In this document: piece after piece, positions 1 to 5,720 of the stretch
Layout: the number at the start of each line of letters is the position of its first letter
Numbering within the stretch: position 1 is the stretch's first letter
Origin: DATDXN01 sp035289305
GTDB taxonomy: Bacteria > Patescibacteriota > Microgenomatia > UBA1406 > HO2-37-13b
NCBI GenBank assembly: GCA_035289305.1
Contig: DATDXN010000034.1
Location: 1 to 15,389, forward strand
Direction: 5' to 3'
DNA: 15,389 nucleotides
Made by a program: the position numbers and the translations under genes
Notes under the pieces: generated by a model
Databases searched by the model: none
What the model was told of the DNA's origin: nothing
The model's input: only the letters and a program-made list of their open reading frames with translations

Positions 1-138
1 TTGCTGGAGGGTGGTTGCGTGTGTGTGGTTTCGAGTGGAGAACGCATGGGCAAATTGTTGTTCAAGGTGTGTGAGTTCTTCATATTGACGGCGTATTTCT
101 TGTTTTGGTATGGGTGGTGTTTCAGGGGTGGGGGGCAT
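1..138 (-). CDS. 5' end of an unrecognised protein (partial)
   Basis: The first 46 codons of a minus-strand gene run off the left edge. The start is the ATG at 138-136, six nucleotides after an extended -10 box. The visible part is hydrophilic. It opens with a Pro/Thr-rich stretch (MPPTPETPPIPKQ) and continues with a charged, probably helical segment (EIRRQYEELTHLEQQF). There is no signal peptide or membrane segment in this part. It lies 12 nt downstream of galU but has its own promoter overlapping the galU stop codon, so co-transcription is not required. I do not recognise the family and propose no function. Confidence 0.55.
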   Translation of the reverse strand, partial: MPPTPETPPIPKQEIRRQYEELTHLEQQFAHAFSTRNHTHATTLQQ

Positions 139-144
139 AGAGTA

Positions 145-153
145 AGTATATCA
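145..153 (-). promoter_or_regulatory. Extended -10 promoter overlapping the galU stop codon
   Basis: The minus strand reads TGATATACT, a TGn-extended -10 element, with 6 nt between its end and the ATG at 138. Its first three bases are also the TGA stop codon of galU. An overlapping TATGAT lies 11 nt from the ATG. No convincing -35 is visible. Either box predicts a leader of roughly 0-5 nt without a Shine-Dalgarno sequence. Confidence 0.5.
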
Positions 154-1020
154 TAGCGAGAGAGTTTTGAGGAACTGGCGGAATTTGCCGTTTATCTCTT
201 TGTGGATCAGTCCAAACTCAACAACCGTTTTCAGATATTCCAGCTTATTGCCCGTATCAAAATATTTGCCATTTTTGATCTCGATCGCATACACCGGGTG
301 ATTTTTGGCGAGGACATCAATTGCCTCCGGCAGATAATATTCTCCTCCCTTTCCTGGTTTTTGGCTATGTAAGATCGAAAAAATATCAGGTGTCAAAACG
401 TAGCCTGATACAATAGCAAGATCAGACGGCACTCTATCTTTTCCCGGTTTCTCCATGAGCTCCTCCACCTTCCATACTCCGCCCCCCAAATCTTTTCCCT
501 TCACAAATGCGTATCGCTCTGCATCTTCCGCCTTGGTAGTTTTGATACCGCATAAAATCGTTGCTTCATATTCGCTATACGCATCAACAAGTTGTTTGGC
601 TCGCGACGGACTAGCCCATACAAAATCATCTCCCCACAGCACGAGAAATGGCTCATTTCCCACAATATGATGAGCCGTCTTAATCGGCGTGGCATTACCG
701 TAGGGGCCTTTTTGGCGAATATAGATGAAATTGGCAAGATCAGAAATTCTTTTCAACTCATCAAGCATGTGTAGTTTATTGCCTTGTTTCAAATTTTCGA
801 TAAGTTCTGCATTGGGATTGTCAAAATGATCTTCAATCGCGCGCTTGCTCCAACCCGTCACGATGATGATGTCCTCAATTCCTGCTCCTACTGCGTCCTC
901 AACCACATATTGGATGACTGGTTTGTCAACTATAGGAAGCATCTCTTTGGGCATTGCCTTGGTCTGGGGAAGAAAACGGGTACCAAAACCTGCTGCGGGA
1001 ATAATCGCTTTTTTGAGCAT
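151..1020 (-). CDS. galU: UTP--glucose-1-phosphate uridylyltransferase
   Basis: This cytoplasmic enzyme makes UDP-glucose from UTP and glucose-1-phosphate, which feeds envelope polysaccharide and glycolipid synthesis. The 289-residue protein has the usual family length. The nucleotide-binding signature AAGFGTRFLPQTKAMPKEM lies near the N-terminus (about residues 9-27). WGDDF in the central region and FDTGNKLEYLKTVVEFGL near the C-terminus are also typical of bacterial GalU. The frame stays open back to 1089, but the family signature begins only three residues after the Met at 1020 and the likely promoter lies between 1089 and 1020, so 1020 is the start. No other sugar-nucleotide gene is adjacent. 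It ends in TGA inside the promoter of the next gene. The identification is secure. Confidence 0.95.
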   Translation of the reverse strand: MLKKAIIPAAGFGTRFLPQTKAMPKEMLPIVDKPVIQYVVEDAVGAGIEDIIIVTGWSKRAIEDHFDNPNAELIENLKQGNKLHMLDELKRISDLANFIYIRQKGPYGNATPIKTAHHIVGNEPFLVLWGDDFVWASPSRAKQLVDAYSEYEATILCGIKTTKAEDAERYAFVKGKDLGGGVWKVEELMEKPGKDRVPSDLAIVSGYVLTPDIFSILHSQKPGKGGEYYLPEAIDVLAKNHPVYAIEIKNGKYFDTGNKLEYLKTVVEFGLIHKEINGKFRQFLKTLSL

Positions 1021-1036
1021 ATTTATATACTGATGC

Positions 1037-1065
1037 AGTATAACATAGGTACTTATAAATTTCCA
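1037..1065 (-). promoter_or_regulatory. Probable galU promoter
   Basis: On the minus strand TGGAAA (1065-1060), a 17-bp spacer and TATACT (1042-1037) resemble a sigma-70 promoter. TGT before the -10 makes it an extended -10. The predicted transcription start is near 1030, giving a leader of about 10 nt with no Shine-Dalgarno sequence. Confidence 0.45.
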
Positions 1066-1069
1066 GAAT

Positions 1070-1495
1070 CTAAGAAGACGGAGTGTCAAATCTGACAGTT
1101 ATAGTATGAGTGATAGAAACAGCATCATCAATCTTTCCCTTTATTTCAGCAACTCCCTCCTCTCCCGAGCGAAGGATAAATGCTGCCTTGCCGAGTTTAT
1201 CAGCCACCACCTCTTGCTGTTGAAACTTCCCTAAGTTAGTCGTCAGCGTTACTTTCTTCCCTCCCAGTTCGTCACCGTCTTCATTTCGTATAAAAACGCT
1301 GACCACAACATCAGTCGATCCATCTGCAGGAGCCTGAAGCGGCCAGGCGAAAATCAATGATTTTTCTCCCGATGGAGCAAGCTCTTGGCGAGCTTTTGTG
1401 AAACGCACGAGGGGATCTTCAAATACGATGAGCGAAACGAAAAGCCCAAACAACAAGAAAAAAAAGCCAAGTAAACCCATAAATTTTTTATCCAT
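1070..1495 (-). CDS. Membrane-anchored Big-1-like Ig-domain protein
   Basis: This is a 141-residue protein. Residues about 5-25 (FMGLLGFFFLLFGLFVSLIV) form one hydrophobic segment after MDKK, which reads as an N-terminal membrane anchor or uncleaved signal. The remainder (about 50-138) resembles a bacterial Ig-like Big-1 (invasin/intimin) domain. It has an ADGSTDVVVSV start, a D-G-D-E-L-GGKKVTLTT strand pair, and a KAAFILRSGEEGVAEIKG pattern toward the end. Such domains usually act as extracytoplasmic spacers or adhesive modules; the specific role is unknown. It has its own promoter, starts at the ATG at 1495, and stops with TAG 49 nt before galU. The family-level call rests on pattern matching by eye. 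Confidence 0.7.
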   Translation of the reverse strand: MDKKFMGLLGFFFLLFGLFVSLIVFEDPLVRFTKARQELAPSGEKSLIFAWPLQAPADGSTDVVVSVFIRNEDGDELGGKKVTLTTNLGKFQQQEVVADKLGKAAFILRSGEEGVAEIKGKIDDAVSITHTITVRFDTPSS

Positions 1496-1501
1496 AGTAT
1501 G

Positions 1502-1535
1502 AGTATATCATAAAAGCCACATGAGCAAATGTCAA
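1502..1535 (-). promoter_or_regulatory. Promoter of the Ig-domain gene
   Basis: The minus strand has a consensus TTGACA (1535-1530), a 17-bp spacer and TATGAT (1512-1507). An overlapping extended -10, TGATATACT, ends at 1502. The ATG at 1495 is 11 nt after the first box and 6 nt after the second. Either box predicts a leader of 0-5 nt. Confidence 0.6.
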
Positions 1536-1608
1536 ATGAAAGCGTCATGCTCCATTATATTTTCTAGGGCTTTCTGAAGAGAAAATACATATCAAATACA
1601 TATTCATA

Positions 1609-3762
1609 TTAAGACGGTGTCGGGGTACGAATAGGTGTTGGAGTACGAGTAGGGGTAGGTGTTGGTGTCCTTGTTGGAGTTGGTGTGCGTGTGGCTGTGG
1701 GGGTAGGAGTCCTAGTGGCAGTAGGTGTTGGGGTACGTGTCGGCGTGGGAGTAGGAGTCCTTGTAGCTGTGGGGGTCGGGGTTCTGGTTGCGGTGGGAGT
1801 GGGCGTGCGTGTTGAGGTTGGTGTTGGCCCCGATTGAGTCGGGGTTGGCGTTCTTGAAGGAGTACTTGTTGGTATTGGTGAGTGAAAGGGAGAAGAAGTT
1901 GGAGTGGGGAAAATAGAGGAAGGGGGAGTCGGCGTCACCGTAGCAGTTGATCCCGGAGTAGGCGAGAGAACAATGATCGCACAGTATGAACCATTCCAAT
2001 AATATCCAGCTCCACATAGCGGACTTGTCGGGACGGGAACCACCACAGAACTAGTGGGCGTGGGGTATATCGGTATTGATGTTGCCACAGGAACACTTGA
2101 ACTAGATGTTGTATACGCGGCACATCTTCCTTCTTGGAAGAAGCTACCTGCAGGACAGTAACTAGGTGGATAAAATGGCTGCGGATATGATGTTCCTCCT
2201 GACGTAAGAGCGAGGGGAACACAATATTTTCCTGCTTCATTCCATGTATACCCCACAGCACAACTGCCAGCAACTGGAACGGAAGATGCAGTACCTTGAG
2301 AGGGGTCATCGGGACGACACGGCTCACTGGGGGAGGCGCGATGGGATTGGGGAGGACAAGACGATCCTTCCACATCTGAAGCAATAGCCTTTTGATCGTA
2401 CACGATATTGGGAACACAATAATTTCCTCCTGGCATCCACGAAACACTCACACAATGAGTGCCATAGACGCAATTACACGCAAGAGTTTTCCTTTCATCA
2501 ACAGTCCCAAAAGTATCACCCAATACCTTTATCCGCGCATATGCTGGATCATTGAGAATATCAGGATTTGTTTCAATAAGGGAGTTAACGTAGGCATAAT
2601 CTTTTTGCGTGGGTTTGCTCCTTTCTACAATTTCTTCATACTTTTGCACATAATCAGGCCGTGCAGCAAATAATGCTTTATTAATAAGATCTGGTCTGAT
2701 TGTATTTTGGATTTCCTCAAGACGAACCAGTGGTATCCACCACTCTATAAGATCTTGTGGAATCTGCTCGCCTGGTGTATACACTTGTGCAAAATCTTGT
2801 ATTTTTTTGAGGGTCGCCTCATCTGGTTTTTTCGTCTCAAGTTCTTTTAATTCCTCAAATTTCTTAAGCTCTACAACTTGCGCAAATCGCGCCGGAAAAA
2901 GTTGCGCCGAAGCTTCATTGAGTTTGACAAAATCTGCTTGAGGAAATATTCCAGCATCAGTGAGCCGCGCGAGTTTTTGCCGCGCCTCACTGCGAGAGAT
3001 TGTTGAGAGTATACCATTTGCCTCCGTACTGGTTAAAAGCCCCTGCGCTTGTAAATCCGAGACTCTTTTTGCCACATCAAGCGTAAGCGGACTTTTATGT
3101 TTCAAATCGGCCATGGTATCAAGCATGCGAAGTGACGTGCTACGCGCAAATTTCAGTCTGTTTCTGAAAGCAAGGGGAATTTGAAAATCAAGCTCATCAA
3201 GAGCAATCGCATGTCCCGCAGACTCTTTCTCGACAAATGTGATCAATTTGGAGATCTCAACAATCCGCGTTGCATTTCTTTCTCGCTTTCGAAGAAGTGT
3301 GACATTGGTGGTAACTTCCGCAATCGTAGCCTGATAGTTATTTACCAAGCCACTAATGTATTGAGGTTTACCCTCGGCGATGACCTTTTTTATCTCCTCC
3401 AACCGCTCTGCAGCAAGAACAACTCGCCTCTCTTCCTTCAAGAGCGGTGTGGCAGCCAAGATAATAGTGACTCTCTCTTGGATAAGTTTGAAGAAATACA
3501 GCCCGCTTCCGGGATTGAGATGCTCCATATATCGGGCAAAGTAATATTTGAAACGCGTATAAAGAGGAGCATCTTGCGCTATTTTTGCTCTCTCCGTCGC
3601 GACTCCGAGCACGGGGGAGGGCGCTGTTTTATTCCAATCATAATATTGTTGAGGATTTTCAAAGGCAAAAACGGCAAAGGGTAGAAAAAAAAGTATGCCG
3701 CTTAATAAAAAACTAACAAGTACCGTATAGAACCGAAATATTCTTTTTCCATCAAGAAGCAT
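1609..3762 (-). CDS. Secreted DUF5667-like protein with Cys-rich repeats and Pro/Thr-repeat tail
   Basis: This is a 717-residue extracytoplasmic protein of unknown function. Residues 1-33 are a signal peptide: K/R near the start, a long hydrophobic core, then AVFAFEN. Residues about 60-185 (LYFFKLIQERVTIIL, then AAERLEEIKKVIAEGK) resemble DUF5667, a helical domain common in CPR secreted proteins. A helical region follows to about 425. Residues about 428-597 contain four loose C-x-x-G-x-x-W/F...YC repeats, for example CAVGYTWNEAGKYCVP and CGAGYYWNGSYC. The last 120 or so residues are Pro/Thr/Ser-rich and end in TRTPTPTA-type octapeptides, likely an extended, possibly O-glycosylated stalk. There is no C-terminal membrane anchor. 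The start at 3762 lies inside the 3' end of the kinase gene (11-nt overlap), which suggests coupled translation. Domain assignment is by eye. Confidence 0.7.
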   Translation of the reverse strand: MLLDGKRIFRFYTVLVSFLLSGILFFLPFAVFAFENPQQYYDWNKTAPSPVLGVATERAKIAQDAPLYTRFKYYFARYMEHLNPGSGLYFFKLIQERVTIILAATPLLKEERRVVLAAERLEEIKKVIAEGKPQYISGLVNNYQATIAEVTTNVTLLRKRERNATRIVEISKLITFVEKESAGHAIALDELDFQIPLAFRNRLKFARSTSLRMLDTMADLKHKSPLTLDVAKRVSDLQAQGLLTSTEANGILSTISRSEARQKLARLTDAGIFPQADFVKLNEASAQLFPARFAQVVELKKFEELKELETKKPDEATLKKIQDFAQVYTPGEQIPQDLIEWWIPLVRLEEIQNTIRPDLINKALFAARPDYVQKYEEIVERSKPTQKDYAYVNSLIETNPDILNDPAYARIKVLGDTFGTVDERKTLACNCVYGTHCVSVSWMPGGNYCVPNIVYDQKAIASDVEGSSCPPQSHRASPSEPCRPDDPSQGTASSVPVAGSCAVGYTWNEAGKYCVPLALTSGGTSYPQPFYPPSYCPAGSFFQEGRCAAYTTSSSSVPVATSIPIYPTPTSSVVVPVPTSPLCGAGYYWNGSYCAIIVLSPTPGSTATVTPTPPSSIFPTPTSSPFHSPIPTSTPSRTPTPTQSGPTPTSTRTPTPTATRTPTPTATRTPTPTPTRTPTPTATRTPTPTATRTPTPTRTPTPTPTRTPTPIRTPTPS
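1612..1830 (-). repeat. Degenerate 24-nt tandem repeats coding TRTPTPTA units
   Basis: About eight tandem units of mainly 24 nt (some 18 nt) encode TRTPTPTA or TRTPTPTP at the extreme C-terminus of the DUF5667-like protein. Neighbouring units use different synonymous Thr, Pro and Arg codons, so the amino-acid repeat is better conserved than the DNA repeat. The plus strand is correspondingly G/T-rich. Confidence 0.8.
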
Positions 3763-4888
3763 ATATTTTCATCTTACTCAACATATATATTTTTTCAATG
3801 ACCTTGACGATAGCTTCATGTATACCATGCGGTGTCATCAACGAACCGTTTTTTATACATGGGATGGTAATCCAGTGAGAGTGTGTGCGGGCAAGTTCTT
3901 TATACATCTTTTGGGTATTGATTTGATGCGTGATATTTTCTTCTGCAATGTCAACTTTTTTTCCCTTAAGATAGTTTCTTTTCTCTTTTTTTTGCGCAAG
4001 CTGCATGCTCACCTCATGGGGAACATCCAAAAAAATAACCATGTCCTCTTTTGGAATTTTATGTATCTTATATTCGAGATCATATACCCATGTCAAGAAT
4101 GCTTTTCTTTCTGCTTTTTTTTCAAATTTCCCTCCCTGATGAGCCATGTTTGAAGTTGCGTAACGGTTGGCAACAATACATCCACCACTTCTCAAAAAAT
4201 CATCCATTTCTTCTTTGACTGATGTCCGATCAAGCGCGTACGCGAGAGAAATAAGATACGGTGAAACGGTGTGTATTTTCCCAAATTCTCCCCGTAAGAA
4301 ACGTGAGATAATTTTTCCATGAAACGATGTATAGTACCGGGGAAAATCAAAGTATCTGACCGGAATTTTTTTCGCTCTGAAGTAATTTATCAGAAGATGT
4401 CCTTGTGTAGATTTGCCTGACCCGTCTGTTCCTTCGATGACAAAAAGCCGCCCTTTTCTTTCTTTGTTTTGCAAAGCATGCGTCAAAAAATGTTTGGTAA
4501 TAAAACGGACGTTGTCAAAATCATATCTTTCAAGATACAAATGTTCAGAAGGGTTGCCTTTCAACATGGGAGAAAGTTTATCTTCTTGTTCTTTGTACAC
4601 CAAGGCAAGGACCGGCTTTTTTTTGGTGAGCGCATAGACAATCTCTCCTCCCACGCCCGTTGAGGGAGTAGTAACTTCAGCAACTATAGCATCAGCTTCA
4701 TCAATACGTTTTCTCTCTCGCTTAAAAATCGCTTCTGTATCTCGCTCTGTGTCTTTTTTTCGAGTTGCTCTGTCGGTAAAATATACCCCTCCCACAATGG
4801 TTACCGGCGACTGTTTGATCGAGTTTAAAATTGTTTGACAAGACAAAAGAGCAGTCTGGGAAGATGCGGTAAAATATACCTTCAGCAT
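3752..4888 (-). CDS. tmk: DNPH1-like nucleotide N-hydrolase domain fused to thymidylate kinase
   Basis: This is a 378-residue two-domain protein. Residues about 1-135 resemble the nucleoside 2-deoxyribosyltransferase superfamily, closest by eye to DNPH1 (deoxynucleoside 5'-monophosphate N-glycosidase). It has an opening VYFTAS strand, and EADAIVAEVTTPSTGVGGEI holds the family's conserved Asp and catalytic Glu. LSPMLKG follows. Residues about 144-378 are dTMP kinase, which makes dTDP from dTMP. It has a P-loop (EGTDGSGKST), DFPRYYTSFHGK, ALDR, ANRYATSNMAHQGGK, FLDVP, and a LID-like KKVDIAEEN segment. Ordinary Tmk is about 200-215 residues, so the N-terminal part is a true extension. The start is the ATG at 4888, 8 nt after TATAAT. 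The end overlaps the next gene by 11 nt. The kinase call is secure; the activity of the N-terminal domain is inferred. Confidence 0.88.
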   Translation of the reverse strand: MLKVYFTASSQTALLSCQTILNSIKQSPVTIVGGVYFTDRATRKKDTERDTEAIFKRERKRIDEADAIVAEVTTPSTGVGGEIVYALTKKKPVLALVYKEQEDKLSPMLKGNPSEHLYLERYDFDNVRFITKHFLTHALQNKERKGRLFVIEGTDGSGKSTQGHLLINYFRAKKIPVRYFDFPRYYTSFHGKIISRFLRGEFGKIHTVSPYLISLAYALDRTSVKEEMDDFLRSGGCIVANRYATSNMAHQGGKFEKKAERKAFLTWVYDLEYKIHKIPKEDMVIFLDVPHEVSMQLAQKKEKRNYLKGKKVDIAEENITHQINTQKMYKELARTHSHWITIPCIKNGSLMTPHGIHEAIVKVIEKIYMLSKMKIYAS

Positions 4889-4896
4889 AGATTTTT

Positions 4897-4902
4897 ATTA
4901 TA
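4897..4902 (-). promoter_or_regulatory. -10 box of the kinase fusion gene
   Basis: A consensus TATAAT on the minus strand lies 8 nt before the ATG at 4888. The predicted transcription start falls within a couple of bases of that ATG, so the mRNA should be essentially leaderless. No strong -35 was found at the usual distance. Confidence 0.5.
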
Positions 4903-4928
4903 CTAAAATATACATAGACACAATCATA

Positions 4929-4963
4929 CACTTCCGATTTGTATCAAGTTCACATATCGGGAT
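4929..4963 (+). repeat. Left inverted copy of the transposase-flanking repeat
   Basis: CACTTCCGATTTGTATC (4929-4945), a 6-nt spacer and ACATATCGGGAT (4952-4963) match the right copy in inverted orientation at 28 of 29 positions outside the spacer. It overlaps a perfect small hairpin, GGGAT-TATT-ATCCC (4959-4972), seven bases beyond the transposase stop codon. Confidence 0.8.
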
Positions 4964-4978
4964 TATTATCCCTTTTAT

Positions 4979-5650
4979 CTATTCAAATGTCATGTGTTTA
5001 ATGCATTCAAGTTGCCGTTGATAATCTGCATGGTTTAGTACAAATTCTGTATATTTTTTATTCGACTTTATCATGGAATAAATCAAACTCTTTTGACAAA
5101 TCTCGGATTTACTTCCTTCACTATATTCTTGATATGATGACCATGGATAAAATTCAATATCTTTTAAGTTTTTTACAATAAATGAGCTGAAAGGATTCAG
5201 ATGAATATATCGTGAAACATGAAGTAATTGCTTGTCATTTTCTATTCTCACCGCCTTGAACTGACCCTGTAATAAATGTCCTATTCTTTTTGTCTTGACA
5301 TTATAATAACGAGTATAGCTTATTTGAAAATTTCTGACAAATGAAGATATGCCGTTATCTATATTTTGTTTTAACAGAAGATGAAAATGATTAGGCACAA
5401 AACAATAACATATGAGATCAACTAATTTTGGTTGTTTTTGGAGGTTTTCTAATAGTGACTCCTGTTCCTTTTTTGGCAGGAGAAGAAACTTCGAATATCT
5501 CACCGGCGGGTCGGCTGTTATGTAAAAGTTTAAAACTTCGACAGCTCTTTTATAATCCCGTTTACTATTAAATATAGGTTGGTAATTAACTCCTCTATTA
5601 AGAATATGGTATACCTCTCCCGTAACAAGTGGGGTTTTTCGAATAGGCAT
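4979..5650 (-). CDS. Y1 HUH transposase, REP-associated (RAYT-like)
   Basis: This is a 223-residue single-strand DNA transposase of the Y1_Tnp superfamily. The metal-binding HUH motif is HFH at residues 88-90 in VPNHFHLLLK. The later RYIHLNPF (147-154) is typical of RAYT proteins and probably carries the nucleophilic tyrosine, Y148. Other family features are VYHILNRGVN near the N-terminus, GHLLQGQFKAVRI at about 124-136, and the C-terminal WSSY. The protein appears full length with all visible active-site residues. Its promoter lies inside the right-hand repeat, and TAG at 4981-4979 ends the frame just before the left repeat. The base composition is more AT-rich than the neighbours, consistent with a mobile gene. 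Confidence 0.9.
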   Translation of the reverse strand: MPIRKTPLVTGEVYHILNRGVNYQPIFNSKRDYKRAVEVLNFYITADPPVRYSKFLLLPKKEQESLLENLQKQPKLVDLICYCFVPNHFHLLLKQNIDNGISSFVRNFQISYTRYYNVKTKRIGHLLQGQFKAVRIENDKQLLHVSRYIHLNPFSSFIVKNLKDIEFYPWSSYQEYSEGSKSEICQKSLIYSMIKSNKKYTEFVLNHADYQRQLECIKHMTFE

Positions 5651-5658
5651 ATAAGTTT

Positions 5659-5687
5659 AGAATATTACAGATATCCCGATATGTCAA
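5659..5687 (-). promoter_or_regulatory. Transposase promoter inside the right repeat
   Basis: On the minus strand a consensus TTGACA (5687-5682), exactly 17 bp, and TATTCT (5664-5659) precede the ATG at 5650 by 8 nt. The predicted mRNA is leaderless or nearly so. The -35 lies within the flanking repeat; at the same place the left copy reads TTCACA and lacks a matching -10. Confidence 0.65.
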
Positions 5688-5708
5688 TAGGGATACAAAT
5701 CCGAAGTG
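5673..5708 (-). repeat. Right inverted copy of the transposase-flanking repeat
   Basis: Read on the minus strand, CACTTCGGATTTGTATC (5708-5692), a 7-nt spacer and ACATATCGGGAT (5684-5673) match the left copy. It can also fold: TATCCC (5672-5677) pairs with GGGATA (5690-5695) across a 12-nt loop. Its outer edge is 12 nt from the stop codon of the ClpC-like gene. Confidence 0.8.
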
Positions 5709-5720
5709 AATGTGTGAATG

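Larger units (their letters stand above)
4929..5708 (-). mobile_element. RAYT-like transposase unit with inverted REP-like ends
   Basis: A single Y1-transposase gene sits between two inverted copies of a sequence of about 35 bp (4929-4963 and 5708-5673). The unit is about 780 bp and lies between the ClpC-like gene and the kinase fusion gene without breaking either. Classical IS200/IS605 elements lack inverted repeats, whereas RAYT transposases are typically flanked by REP sequences in inverse orientation, so a RAYT/REP unit fits best. No target duplication was identified. Confidence 0.65.

Noticed and set aside
1021..1089. Upstream extension of galU to 1089
   Set aside because: The extra 23 residues match nothing in the family, and the likely promoter lies within this stretch. 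The family N-terminus begins at the Met at 1020.
1354..1548. 64-codon minus-strand frame with a TATAAT five bases before its ATG
   Set aside because: It overlaps the Ig-domain gene in another frame, shows no family features, and the Ig gene has a better promoter within it.
1558..1587. AT-rich 8-bp hairpin after the DUF5667-like gene, considered as a terminator
   Set aside because: The stem has little G/C, the loop is 14 nt, and no T tract follows on the minus strand.
1612..1830. G/T-rich plus strand, considered as a G-quadruplex or telomere-like array
   Set aside because: It is fully explained by Thr/Pro/Arg codons of the octapeptide repeats on the minus strand, and G-runs are irregular.
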